A stretch of DNA of 59,375 nucleotides, from positions 1 through 59,375 of the forward strand of contig CAJONZ010000127.1 of the NCBI GenBank assembly GCA_905236065.1. Direction: 5' to 3'. The stretch's first letter is position 1; every line of letters begins with the position of its first letter. Shown here piece after piece: positions 7,910 through 16,226 of the stretch. The notes below the pieces were generated by a model, which was given only the letters and a program-made list of their open reading frames with translations, had not been told where the DNA came from and did no database searches. The DNA comes from an uncultured Bacteroidaceae bacterium (GTDB taxonomy: Bacteria; Bacteroidota; Bacteroidia; Bacteroidales; Bacteroidaceae). The position numbers and the translations under genes are program-made.

Positions 7910-9437
7910 TATTCATTTCAATGAGTTCATCGATGTAACGGCGGCTGTTGTTGAGACGAGGTATCTTATGCTGTCCGCCTAATTTGCCTTTGGAACGAAG
8001 CCAATCGTCGAAAAGCCCCTGACGAGCCGTAATGATTTCAAGGGGCTGGAGGGTGACATTCTTGTAGCGTTTGGCCTCGTAGTCGGAGTTGATGGCCTGA
8101 AGCGAGCGGTCGAGTATTTGTGCAAACTCTTCCACGTTTCCGGGCATCTTTGCAAACTCAATCACCCATTGGTGGCGACATTTGGCTTGTGCATCCATGA
8201 AAATGGGGGCAGCGGTATAGTCTTTCACCTGGGCTCCGGTAGCAAGGCAGGCTTGCAGGATGCCCTTCTCGGCATTATCAACAATCAACTCCTCACCAAA
8301 GGCGTTGATGAAATGCTTGGTGCGGCCCGTGATGATGAATTTGTATGGGTTCTTTTGTGTAAATTTGATGGTGTCGCCTATCAGATAGCGCCAAAGACCG
8401 CAGGATGTACTGATAATCATCGCGTAGTTTTTCCCGACTTCAGTCTGCCAAAGGGGAACGATGGGAGCGTCGGGCAGAGGAAGGCCGTTCTCGTCAAGGC
8501 TTTCAACGGGGCAGAACTCATAGAACACCTGATAGTCAATCATCAGCAACATGGCCGGGTCGGAAAGGTCGTTCTGAATGCCAAAGAAGCCTTCACTTGC
8601 ATTGTATGTCTCCATATAATGCATTCCCGGAAGGTGGATGATGTTCTGGTACTGTTCACGGTATGGCGTGAAAGCCACACCGCCGTGCCAGAATACCTCA
8701 AGGTTGGGCCACACTTTGTCAATGCTGTCAACGCCTTTGAGTTCCAGCACTTTCTTCAACAGACTGAGCATCCATGAGGGTACGCCACTGATGTTCGTGA
8801 TGTTTTTGTTCATGGCCGCCCGCGCAATCTTATCCCGCTTTTTCTCAAAATCGCTCAACAATGCAATTTCTTTTTGCGGAATGCGTGTGAGATTGACAGC
8901 GCGAGGCACATTCTCAATGAGGATTGCACTCAAGTCTCCAACCAGTGAGTTGGGTGTATTCAGATTTGGTGCATGACTGCCGCCAAGAATCAGGCTCTTT
9001 CCCTTGAACTTAAAAATCTTGCTCTTGGGGTTGATGGCCAGGTAGCAACTGACACAATCCCTGCCGCCAAGATAATGTATCTTTTTGAGGCCATCGAGAC
9101 TGACGGGGATGAACTTCGACTTGTCATTGGTCGTACCCGAGGACTTTGCATACCAACGTATCTGCCCAGGCCATAGGATGTCCTTCTTTCCCTCACGCAT
9201 CTGCTGGATAAAGTCCTTCAACTCCTCGTAAGTATTGACGGGCACCTGCTGTGTGTATTGTTCATACGTGCTGATGTCCTCATAATGATGTGCCTCGCCC
9301 CATTGCGTCTTGCTTGCCTTGTGAAGCAAGTAACGGAGCACGTGGCGCTGAATGCGTTCGGCTTGATTGGCGTACCGAGAAATGGCTTTTTGCCTTTTCT
9401 TGAAATATAATCGATTTAAGACTTGCGTTGTATTCAT
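7893..9437 (-). CDS. GH3 auxin-responsive-promoter family protein (acyl-adenylating fold)
   Basis: 514 residues, starting at MNTTQVLNRLYFKKRQKAI rather than at the upstream in-frame Met, because a -7 element lies between the two. Recognisable GH3 blocks are YAKSSGTTNDKSKFIPVS (the ATP-binding loop), YNASEGFFGIQNDL and ITGRTKHFINAFGEELIVDNAEKG. Plant GH3 enzymes join amino acids to acyl hormones through acyl-adenylates; the bacterial members have no settled substrate. No signal peptide, so cytoplasmic. It overlaps the next gene (Ig-like lipoprotein) by 17 bases, which suggests a functional or at least regulatory tie. Family call is confident, reaction is not. Confidence 0.9.
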   Translation of the reverse strand: MNTTQVLNRLYFKKRQKAISRYANQAERIQRHVLRYLLHKASKTQWGEAHHYEDISTYEQYTQQVPVNTYEELKDFIQQMREGKKDILWPGQIRWYAKSSGTTNDKSKFIPVSLDGLKKIHYLGGRDCVSCYLAINPKSKIFKFKGKSLILGGSHAPNLNTPNSLVGDLSAILIENVPRAVNLTRIPQKEIALLSDFEKKRDKIARAAMNKNITNISGVPSWMLSLLKKVLELKGVDSIDKVWPNLEVFWHGGVAFTPYREQYQNIIHLPGMHYMETYNASEGFFGIQNDLSDPAMLLMIDYQVFYEFCPVESLDENGLPLPDAPIVPLWQTEVGKNYAMIISTSCGLWRYLIGDTIKFTQKNPYKFIITGRTKHFINAFGEELIVDNAEKGILQACLATGAQVKDYTAAPIFMDAQAKCRHQWVIEFAKMPGNVEEFAQILDRSLQAINSDYEAKRYKNVTLQPLEIITARQGLFDDWLRSKGKLGGQHKIPRLNNSRRYIDELIEMNNVQQG

Positions 9438-9458
9438 CACAAAGAATGCTTTTGTAAT

Positions 9459-9467
9459 GCAAAAGTA
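9459..9467 (-). promoter_or_regulatory. Promoter -7 element upstream of the GH3-family gene
   Basis: Minus strand TACTTTTGC, matching the Bacteroidota -7 consensus TAnnTTTG, 22 bases before the chosen start. No clear -33 element. Confidence 0.6.
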
Positions 9468-9528
9468 GCTATTTTTCCACGAATAAATAGGATATTTACA
9501 ATTTTTTATATTACAACCCCTTTTTCCG

Positions 9529-10509
9529 CTATGGAACAAGCCATTTCGTGTGGTTTTGGATGTAAAATCCCCTGGCTGGCGGCATTGCTAATCGGCGACC
9601 TGTCAAATCGTAAATAGCAGTACTGTTGCCAGCGTGTTGGGAGGACGGTTGCAGGATGCTAAGTTCCGTCTCGCCAAGGGAGGTGATGGCTCCAAATTCG
9701 TTCCACGGCGCTGACAGGCGGTAAATTGTCACATCGTCATCTGGCACATGGAGCGTAGCTGCTTGCAAGCGGGTTCCATCAAACACCTTTGTGGCTGTTT
9801 GCGGAACGTAAGGGGATGCATTGTATACATGAAGTAATTGATAACAATTGCAGAAAGCGAATCTCCCAACGCTTTCCATGCTGGAAGGAAGGGATATTTC
9901 CTGCAACGTGAAACAATCGCTAAACGCATAGTCACCAAGGGTCGTGACACCGTCGGGAAGAATGATGGAGGGCAGATTGCTGCAACCCCGAAAGGCCGAT
10001 GCACCAATGCTTGTAATCCCTTCATGCAGAACCACTTTCGACAAACTGCGGCAGGCATTGAACACATAGGGTTCAAGGCTCGTGATGCCTTGGGGAATCT
10101 CAATGCTTGTGAGGGCGCTACAGCTGGAAAATGCTTCTGCACCAATGCTCGTCACGCTGGACGGAATGACGATGGAAGTCAGACTGACGCAAATGGAGAA
10201 TGCCCGATTGCCAATGCTGCGAATGGTGGACGGCAGGGTTATCTCCGTGATGCCGTTACGAAAGTAGAAGGCTGCTTCGCCAATGCTCGTCACTTTATAG
10301 GTGGTTCCTTTCCATAAAAAGTTATCAGGAATGTGAACGGCACCGGAATAATGCGTACCCGCACTTACCACCGTTGCCTCTTTGGTCTGTTGATTCAGTT
10401 TGTAATAGACTCCACCCACATTGGCATCATACGCCTGAGCCATACAATGGGGGGTGCCGAACAAAATGAACACCAGAAGGATGCTTAGGTATGTGTGGAG
10501 GTATTTCAC
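9529..10509 (-). CDS. BspA-type leucine-rich repeat protein, shorter paralogue
   Basis: 326 residues from a GTG start at 10509. That start is chosen because its GTG overlaps the TGA of the upstream RNase III-HAD gene (GTGA) and begins a good signal peptide (VKYLHTYLSILLVFILFG...CMAQ). About eight LRR_5 repeats follow (residues 60-250, e.g. ITEITLPSTIRSIGNRAFSICVSL). The C-terminus AIYDLTGRRL...GFYIQNHTKW has the YDLxGRR and GxYI(x)N elements seen at the end of many secreted Bacteroidota proteins, possibly a sorting signal. The 4-base overlap puts a surface protein at the end of a fatty-acid/RNase III operon, which is unusual. Family secure; ligand unknown. Confidence 0.85.
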   Translation of the reverse strand: MKYLHTYLSILLVFILFGTPHCMAQAYDANVGGVYYKLNQQTKEATVVSAGTHYSGAVHIPDNFLWKGTTYKVTSIGEAAFYFRNGITEITLPSTIRSIGNRAFSICVSLTSIVIPSSVTSIGAEAFSSCSALTSIEIPQGITSLEPYVFNACRSLSKVVLHEGITSIGASAFRGCSNLPSIILPDGVTTLGDYAFSDCFTLQEISLPSSMESVGRFAFCNCYQLLHVYNASPYVPQTATKVFDGTRLQAATLHVPDDDVTIYRLSAPWNEFGAITSLGETELSILQPSSQHAGNSTAIYDLTGRRLAMPPARGFYIQNHTKWLVP

Positions 10510-12017
10510 TTTTTTTCCGTTTGAAGAATATCCAAAATTTCCTGGGGGGTATTGACAAGAACCTTGGCTCCATGATCCAGAAGAAACTCCTTGGAACGGA
10601 AGCCCCACAGCACGGAGATACATGGCAAGCCCGCATTCTCCGCTGTTTTCAAATCCACATCGGAGTCTCCCACATAGACAGCGTCCGATTTCTCCGCATG
10701 AAGCTTTTCAAGGGCTTTATTCACCATGTCGGCAGCAGGTTTGCGCTGTATCTCGGGACTTTCACCGATGGCTACTTCTACCGTGTCCTTGAACCACACA
10801 TCGTACAACTCGCTTACACCAGCCTGCAATTTGTTGGAGACAATCGCCAACCGATAGTCACGTTCCTTCAAGGTTTCAAGCAAATCTTGAATGCCCTCGT
10901 AAAGTCCCGTGTTGTCTTGGCAGTGCTCTATGTAATGCTTTTTGAAGGCTGCAAAACAAGTGTCAATAGCCGTTTGGTCATTCGTGTCAGGCATGGCGCG
11001 TTCGATAAGCTTCTGCACACCATTCCCCACAAAACTGCGCACCTCCTCCAGCGAACGCTCCGGGTAGCCACATTCGCGCAAGGCGAAATTCGTACTGAGA
11101 TAAAGATCTTTCAGAGTGTCCATCAAGGTGCCATCCAGGTCGAAGACAACAACCTTACGGCCTTTGATACTTGCCACGGTCTTGTCATGTTCGGACTGTT
11201 GCTTGGCCATCAGTCTCTTGGCTTCCACCGCCTGGGCAATCTTCTTCTTGAGCGTTGCCTCACGCTTGATACGGCGTAAGGCTTTCTCTGCGGCCTGCTG
11301 GTCACTCTCTTTCTTCGTATAACCTTCTCCCGCTCCGCAAACAATGCCCTCTATCTGTATCTCACTGTGAAACTTCGGCACGTTGTTTTCTTTCATCTCC
11401 CGGTTACTGAACTTCACTTTGTATTGGTATCTTTGGCACCATTCTATCAATGCGCTTTTGTGGTTAATCTCTTCCGTTGAGAGTTTATCCACATTGATAT
11501 AAGTTTTTAGAATCTTCTTTTCCAAAAACTTATAGCAATATGAATAACCGCGATCCAAGTAAATCGCACCCAAGAACGCTTCGAAGGCATTTCCGTTCAT
11601 GTAACTGTTGTGCGCCGTCGTGACGTTGCCGGAATACAAGATGAGTTTGTCAAGACCTATCTCCACAGCCAGGCGGTTGAGCGAATTACGACACACGATT
11701 TTACTGCGGAGCGTCGTCAGAAATCCCTCCTGTTTCGTGGTATAATGTTGGTAGAGAAAATCTGCAACAATCGCACCAAGAATGGCATCGCCCAGAAATT
11801 CCAGCCGCTCATTGTTCAATGAGGCTTTGGCTTTCATCCGCTTGGCCTCCCCTTTGCTGAGTTGTTCATCCATTTGCGCATAGCCGACGCTTTTGTGTTT
11901 CAAGGCCAACTTATACAGTCGGATATTATGCGGGTAAAACCCCAGAATTTCCCTTAACTGTAAAAAAGGCTTCTTATCCTTGCGGAAAAGAAGCCTTATC
12001 GTGTCAAATAATTCCAT
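10506..12017 (-). CDS. rnc: Ribonuclease III fused to a HAD-family phosphatase
   Basis: 503 residues in one uninterrupted frame. Residues about 25-165 are the RNase III domain, with the signature NERLEFLGD (69-77) and the second acidic motif GNAFEAFLGAIYLD (142-155). Residues about 185-252 are a double-stranded-RNA-binding domain (HSEIQIEG, GAGEGYTKKESDQQAAEKAL). A charged, probably helical linker (252-285) leads into a complete HAD hydrolase of phosphoglycolate-phosphatase type: DLDGTLMDT (293-301), IVSNK (392-396), a Lys near 426 and GDSDVD (450-455). RNase III alone would end near residue 260. Met270 (11208-11210) could start a separate HAD protein of 234 residues. It follows fabF, as rnc does in many bacteria. 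Both parts keep their catalytic residues. Whether the fusion protein exists is inferred from the open frame only. Confidence 0.92.
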   Translation of the reverse strand: MELFDTIRLLFRKDKKPFLQLREILGFYPHNIRLYKLALKHKSVGYAQMDEQLSKGEAKRMKAKASLNNERLEFLGDAILGAIVADFLYQHYTTKQEGFLTTLRSKIVCRNSLNRLAVEIGLDKLILYSGNVTTAHNSYMNGNAFEAFLGAIYLDRGYSYCYKFLEKKILKTYINVDKLSTEEINHKSALIEWCQRYQYKVKFSNREMKENNVPKFHSEIQIEGIVCGAGEGYTKKESDQQAAEKALRRIKREATLKKKIAQAVEAKRLMAKQQSEHDKTVASIKGRKVVVFDLDGTLMDTLKDLYLSTNFALRECGYPERSLEEVRSFVGNGVQKLIERAMPDTNDQTAIDTCFAAFKKHYIEHCQDNTGLYEGIQDLLETLKERDYRLAIVSNKLQAGVSELYDVWFKDTVEVAIGESPEIQRKPAADMVNKALEKLHAEKSDAVYVGDSDVDLKTAENAGLPCISVLWGFRSKEFLLDHGAKVLVNTPQEILDILQTEKK

Positions 12018-12086
12018 CTGTTGAATAGTCTTTGAGTTTGAAGGGTTTATTCTATTGTTTAAAGCCCCCTCTGTAAACTTAAAAAC

Positions 12087-13349
12087 TTATTTATACTTCT
12101 TGAAAATTGCACATGCATTGTGACCACCAAAGCCAAAAGTGTTGCTAAGGGCTGCGCGAACCTCACGCTGCTGAGCCACGTTGAATGTGTAATTCAGATT
12201 GTAGTCAATCTCTGGATCCAAATCCTCTGGGTCATGGTTGATTGTTGGCGGAACAATGTCGTCTCTTACAGCCAAGATGCTGAACATAGCCTCTACAGCA
12301 CCAGCTGCGCCAAGCAGGTGACCCGTCATGGATTTGGTAGAGCTGATATTCAGTTTGTAAGCAGCATCACCGAAGACTTCCTTGATGGCTTTGGCCTCAG
12401 AGATGTCGCCCACATGGGTGGAAGTTCCGTGAACATTGATGTAGTCAACCTCTTCGGGCTTCATGCCGGCATCCTTCAAGGCACGCTCCATCACGAGCTT
12501 GGCACCAAGTCCTTCCGGGTGGCTCGCTGTAATGTGATAAGCGTCAGCAGACATACCGCAACCTGCAACTTCAGCGTAAATCTTTGCACCACGGGCTTTT
12601 GCGTGTTCCAACTCCTCAAGCACCAGTACACATGCACCCTCGCCCATCACAAATCCGTCACGGCTTGCACTGAATGGACGGCTTGCCCTTTCAGGCTCGT
12701 CGTTGCGTGTGGAAAGTGCCTTCATGGCATTGAAACCACCGACACCAGCAGGCCAAATGGCTGCCTCCGAACCACCCGTGATGATGGCGTTGGCTTTGCC
12801 CAGACGAATCAGGTTGAAAGCATCGGCCAAGGCATTTGTGGAAGAAGCACAGGCAGAAGTTGTTGTGTAGTTTGGCCCATGGAATCCATTTTCAATAGAA
12901 ATGAATCCTGCTGCAATGTCAGCAATCATCTTAGGAATAAAGAATGGATTGTATTTCGGGCCAAGTTGCGGGCCGTTGATGGCATAGTTGCCTGCCTCTT
13001 CTTCAAAAGTATGGATACCACCGATGCCTACACCGAGCACCACGCCCACCTCGTTCTTGTCCACATCCTCACCGGCAATGCCCGAATCGGCAATGGCCTG
13101 TTTGGCTGCAGCAAGTGCATACTGGGTATAGATGTCCATTTTGCGGCTTTCCTTGCGGTCAATGTATTCACCCGCATCAAACCCCTTTACCTCGCATGCA
13201 AACTGAGTCTTGAACTGTGAAGCATCGAAATGAGTAATAGGAGCAGCACCACTTTTGCCAGCCTTAATATTCTTCCAAGTTTCCTCGACTGAAAGTCCGA
13301 GTGGGGTAATAGCGCCAAGACCTGTTACAACAACTCTTTTTAATTCCAT
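12087..13349 (-). CDS. fabF: 3-oxoacyl-[acyl-carrier-protein] synthase II
   Basis: 420 residues, full length for FabF. It condenses malonyl-ACP with acyl-ACP in the elongation cycle of type II fatty-acid synthesis in the cytoplasm. The catalytic triad is visible: Cys167 in TTSACASSTNAL, His307 in INVHGTSTHVGD and His344 in MTGHLLGAAGAVEA, with Lys339 before it, and the C-terminal NTFGFGGHNA loop. It lies between acpP and rnc in the conserved order acpP-fabF-rnc, 148 bases after acpP; that gap carries a large inverted repeat (13375-13483). Confidence 0.98.
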   Translation of the reverse strand: MELKRVVVTGLGAITPLGLSVEETWKNIKAGKSGAAPITHFDASQFKTQFACEVKGFDAGEYIDRKESRKMDIYTQYALAAAKQAIADSGIAGEDVDKNEVGVVLGVGIGGIHTFEEEAGNYAINGPQLGPKYNPFFIPKMIADIAAGFISIENGFHGPNYTTTSACASSTNALADAFNLIRLGKANAIITGGSEAAIWPAGVGGFNAMKALSTRNDEPERASRPFSASRDGFVMGEGACVLVLEELEHAKARGAKIYAEVAGCGMSADAYHITASHPEGLGAKLVMERALKDAGMKPEEVDYINVHGTSTHVGDISEAKAIKEVFGDAAYKLNISSTKSMTGHLLGAAGAVEAMFSILAVRDDIVPPTINHDPEDLDPEIDYNLNYTFNVAQQREVRAALSNTFGFGGHNACAIFKKYK

Positions 13350-13374
13350 TGTTTACGAAGTGTTAGATAAACAA

Positions 13375-13483
13375 TTTACCATTTACTATTTATAATCCCT
13401 GCCGTTTTCCGCCCTTTCACGACGCACTCACGTTGAAAGTCGCGTCAGCGAAACACTGGCTCAGGTAAATAGTAAATGGTAAA
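13375..13483. repeat. A/T-rich inverted repeat between acpP and fabF
   Basis: Perfect 18-base arms, TTTACCATTTACTATTTA at 13375-13392 and its complement at 13466-13483, surround 73 bases of more G/C-rich sequence that itself has a short GACGC/GCGTC stem. It lies inside the acpP-fabF operon and may form an attenuating or processing hairpin. Two similar structures are found at 28255-28319 and 55215-55286. Confidence 0.8.
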
Positions 13484-13497
13484 AAAGATGAATCAAT

Positions 13498-13734
13498 TTA
13501 TTTTGCGTTAGCTTCAATATAAGCAATAGCGTCACCTACAGTACTAATCTTCTCTGCCTGATCATCTGGAATGTTAATGCCAAATGCCTTCTCAAATTCC
13601 ATAATGAGCTCAACAGTGTCGAGAGAGTCAGCACCAAGGTCGTTTGTGAAAGATGCTTCTGGCTTAACATCAGCCTCATCTACATTCAGCTTATCAACGA
13701 TGATAGATTTTACTCTTGATTCAATTTCAGACAT
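13498..13734 (-). CDS. acpP: Acyl carrier protein
   Basis: 78 residues, acidic, full length. It carries growing acyl chains on a 4'-phosphopantetheine arm attached to Ser37 in the canonical [10 protein letters not shown] motif. It is the first gene of the acpP-fabF-rnc operon and is read from a promoter near 13900, leaving a leader of about 150 bases. An acyl carrier protein is made in great excess over FabF; the inverted repeat in the following gap could help bring that about, which is inference. Confidence 0.98.
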   Translation of the reverse strand: MSEIESRVKSIIVDKLNVDEADVKPEASFTNDLGADSLDTVELIMEFEKAFGINIPDDQAEKISTVGDAIAYIEANAK

Positions 13735-13894
13735 AATCTTAATTTTTTAAATTGTTAATGAATTATTTCCTATCTCCTTTTACTATATATAGAAAAGACG
13801 CACTGCAAATGACTGTTTTTAAACTCCTATAATATAATAATGTATATATAGATGCCGCAGCAGGGAAAAACCCATGCATTTTGTCTTTTCCGCT
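13735..13894 (-). other. Long A/T-rich 5' leader of acpP
   Basis: About 150 bases lie between the presumed start point and the acpP ATG. They include a stretch CTATATATAGT at about 13780-13790 and no reading frame of note. I see no recognisable riboswitch. Confidence 0.4.
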
Positions 13895-13927
13895 GCAAAG
13901 TTACTAATTTATCCCCAAATAAAACAA
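13895..13927 (-). promoter_or_regulatory. Promoter of the acpP-fabF-rnc operon
   Basis: Minus strand TAACTTTGC at 13903-13895 (-7) with TTG about 21 bases upstream (-33). Divergent from the rpsO promoter roughly 110 bases away. Confidence 0.65.
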
Positions 13928-14016
13928 GAATATTTTCTAAAAATGTATAAAATATGCACACAAACACATAAAGTGTGTAAAGACGACCGTTTTTCGTAAT
14001 TTTTTATCAACTTGAG

Positions 14017-14049
14017 TTGGCAAAAACAAAGAAAAATGCCTACCTTTGC
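14017..14049 (+). promoter_or_regulatory. Promoter of rpsO
   Basis: TTGG at 14017-14020 (-33), 20 bases, then TACCTTTGC at 14041-14049 (-7). It is one of the best matches to the Bacteroidota consensus in the window and leaves a leader of about 90 bases before rpsO. Confidence 0.75.
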
Positions 14050-14143
14050 AGCGCATTTGTGAACGAATAGCACATCCGGGCTGAAAGGATTGAAGATTCG
14101 GCACAAGTTTATTTCAATTTTTTAATCAATAAACAACAAAATT

Positions 14144-14413
14144 ATGTATTTGGATTCAGCTAAAAAAGCAGAGATTTTTGAGAAATACGCAGGCTCTGCA
14201 AAAAACACAGGTTCAACAGAAGGTCAGGTTGCGCTGCTTACTTACCGTATTCAGCACCTCACAGAGCACATGAAGGCTAACCACAAAGACCATGCCACAA
14301 ACCGCGCACTCGTCATGTTGGTAGGCCAGCGCCGCTCACTCCTCTCTTACCTCAAGCGTAAGGACATCGAGCGCTATCGTGCCATCATTAAGGCTCTTGG
14401 TCTTCGTAAATAA
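14144..14413 (+). CDS. rpsO: 30S ribosomal protein S15
   Basis: 89 residues, the normal length. It binds 16S rRNA early in small-subunit assembly. The family pattern is clear: the T-G-S/T-x-E-x-Q motif (NTGSTEGQVALLTYRI), then HLTEHMKANHKDHATNRAL and the closing RRSLLSYLKRKDIERYRAIIKALGLRK. It is monocistronic: a strong promoter lies upstream and an intrinsic terminator 32 bases downstream. In other bacteria S15 represses its own translation through the leader; nothing here proves that. Confidence 0.98.
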   Translation: MYLDSAKKAEIFEKYAGSAKNTGSTEGQVALLTYRIQHLTEHMKANHKDHATNRALVMLVGQRRSLLSYLKRKDIERYRAIIKALGLRK

Positions 14414-14444
14414 TCGAACCTCCAGACACTTAATTGGACTATTC

Positions 14445-14479
14445 AAGCCGCATCCTCATTCTGGGGAGCGGCTTTTTTC
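14445..14479 (+). terminator. Intrinsic terminator of rpsO
   Basis: AAGCCGC (14445-14451) pairs with GCGGCTT across a 14-base loop and is followed by a run of T residues. Confidence 0.85.
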
Positions 14480-14510
14480 TTTATTTTCCACCTGCCTCAC
14501 ACAGCCAATC

Positions 14511-15716
14511 ATGACCTCTGCCGCCTCCGTAACCGCCCTGCAAAAGCAATTCATTTTGGAACACCGCAACGACGACGTTCGTCAGTTGGCGCTTTCTGCC
14601 CATCGCTATCCCACAGTCAATGTCGCGGAAGCCATTGTGCAAATCAGCGGTTGGCAGGCAGCCCGTCGGAAACTTCCACGCTGGGCAGCCATCGACGACA
14701 TCCTCTACCCTCCCCACCTCAGTCTGGAGCAATGTTCCAGCCAGCTGACCGCAGCCTACAAAGCCAGCATCATCGAGAGCGGCGACACCATGGCCGATCT
14801 GACAGCAGGCTTTTGCGTCGATGCCGCTTACTTGGCACAAAAATACCACCACCTCCATGTTGTGGAACACAACGCCCGACTCTGTCAAATTGCCCAAAAC
14901 AACCTCCCCCTGTTGGGCATTACCCATTTCACCATCTCCCAAGGCGAGGCAGAAGAGCTGCTCGACTCTCTTCCTTCCCAAGACCTCCTTTACTTAGACC
15001 CTGCCCGTCGTGACGAACATGGTGGTCGGGTTGTGGCCATCAGCGACTGCACACCCGATGTCATCCGCCTTCAAGACCGCCTTCGAGCCAAAGCCTCCAC
15101 CCTGCTCATCAAACTCTCCCCCATGCTCGACCTCCGTCAAATCCTTTCCAGCTTGACTTCCGTCAGCAAAATCCACATCATCAGCGTTGAAGGCGAATGC
15201 AAGGAGCTTTTGGTGAAAATTACCTCCACGGCCACCACCCCCGAAATCATCTGCGTCAACCTGAAGTCCGACGGCACTCTGCAGCGCCTTGCTTTCACGG
15301 ATGCCTCTGAGCATCAATCTACCTGCCCCTATGCTGCAACCCCAGACACCTACCTCTATGAGCCCAACGCCAGCATCATGAAAGCCGGCTGCTTCAAGAC
15401 CATCGCCACCACATACGCTGTCCGCAAACTCAGTCCCAACAGCCACCTCTACACCAGCGACAATCTCGTTCCCGACTTTCCCGGTCGCACTTTTCAGGTT
15501 CAAGCCGTCACCCCCTTCAACAAAAAAGCAATGAAAAACTTTCTGCAAGGAATACAGAAGGCCAACCTCACAGTCCGCAACTTCCCCCAATCTGTCAACG
15601 AACTCCGCAAACGCCTGAAACTCTCCGAGGGCGGCGACACCTACCTCTTTGCCACCACTCTCCTTGACAACACGAAAGTTCTGATAAAAACCAGCCGGGT
15701 CTCAAAACCTGCATAA
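14511..15716 (+). CDS. Class I SAM-dependent methyltransferase with THUMP-like domain
   Basis: 401 residues from the ATG at 14511, which lies after the rpsO terminator; the longer open frame crosses that terminator. An N-terminal helical part (1-95) precedes a Rossmann methyltransferase core: ADLTAGFCVDAAYLAQKYHHLHVVEHN (motif I and the acidic end of strand 2), then LLYLDPARRDEHGG, a DPAR motif as in DPPY/DPAR RNA methyltransferases. The C-terminal third (about 300-390) resembles the THUMP-like domain that ends these Bacteroidota proteins. The substrate is unknown, rRNA or tRNA being likely by analogy. Single gene with its own terminator. Confidence 0.85.
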   Translation: MTSAASVTALQKQFILEHRNDDVRQLALSAHRYPTVNVAEAIVQISGWQAARRKLPRWAAIDDILYPPHLSLEQCSSQLTAAYKASIIESGDTMADLTAGFCVDAAYLAQKYHHLHVVEHNARLCQIAQNNLPLLGITHFTISQGEAEELLDSLPSQDLLYLDPARRDEHGGRVVAISDCTPDVIRLQDRLRAKASTLLIKLSPMLDLRQILSSLTSVSKIHIISVEGECKELLVKITSTATTPEIICVNLKSDGTLQRLAFTDASEHQSTCPYAATPDTYLYEPNASIMKAGCFKTIATTYAVRKLSPNSHLYTSDNLVPDFPGRTFQVQAVTPFNKKAMKNFLQGIQKANLTVRNFPQSVNELRKRLKLSEGGDTYLFATTLLDNTKVLIKTSRVSKPA

Positions 15717-15753
15717 CTATTCCCACAACCGATGCAAATCCGTTAATAAAAGG

Positions 15754-15787
15754 AGTCCCCTCCGCATCACCGCGCAGGGGACTTTTC
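15754..15787 (+). terminator. Intrinsic terminator of the THUMP-like methyltransferase gene
   Basis: AGTCCCCT (15754-15761) pairs with AGGGGACT (15776-15783), followed by TTTCTTT. Confidence 0.8.
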
Positions 15788-15895
15788 TTTATGCGTCAGC
15801 CGCCAAAAATTTGTTCTTTGGTGCAAAGATGCATCTTTTATTGTAAAAGAAACGTCTAAACGCACTCTATTTTTTCTAACGGTTCTGTGTAGAAA

Positions 15896-15977
15896 AATAT
15901 TCCCGCCGGGAATATTTTTATTATCGTCGAGAATATTAAATATGACGGCGATATATTTTTTATTCTCGCCGAGAATA
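15896..15977. repeat. Cluster of short palindromes
   Basis: Two perfect odd-centred dyads, arms ATATTCCCG/CGGGAATAT (15896-15916) and TATTCTCG/CGAGAATA (15961-15977), flank two imperfect ones (about 15919-15936 and 15937-15957). All four share an A/T-flanked, CG-rich centre. The segment lies between two convergent genes, so operator or attachment-site roles are open. No gene is seen from 15717 to 16226. Confidence 0.7.
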
Positions 15978-16021
15978 AACTTTTTCAGTGAAGCGTGGGA
16001 AAATTTTGAGTTCGGCGTTCG

Positions 16022-16052
16022 TAAAAAGAAAGAACCTCGCCGAAGCGAGGTT
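16022..16052 (-). terminator. Terminator of the GH89 operon
   Basis: On the minus strand AACCTCGC, a TTCG tetraloop and GCGAGGTT form an 8-pair stem, followed by CTTTCTTTTT. It lies about 175 bases after the stop of the last operon gene, so the tandem array in between would be transcribed. Confidence 0.85.
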
Positions 16053-16062
16053 GGAAGTGTAT

Positions 16063-16226
16063 GAAGGAAAAAACGAAAATTTATGAAGAAAAAGTCAGAG
16101 GTGTGTACGACAAAAAACAGAAGTACGTATGAGAAAGGGCAGAGATATATACGAGAAAGAGCAGAAGTATATATGAGAAAGGGCAGAGGTATGTAAGAGA
16201 AGGGGCTGAGGTATAGGAAGGAACGG
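16063..16226. repeat. Degenerate 22-bp tandem array in the 3' UTR of the GH89 operon
   Basis: Seven consecutive units, six of 22 bases and one of 24, start at 16063, 16085, 16109, 16131, 16153, 16175 and 16197. The plus-strand pattern is gagaaagggcagag followed by a TAT-rich end such as tatatac. The array stops where the acetyltransferase gene begins to be read in the other direction, and an eighth diverged unit overlaps its last codons. Confidence 0.8.

Noticed and set aside
12120-13220. Open frame of 366 residues antisense to fabF
   Set aside because: fabF is unmistakable on the other strand.
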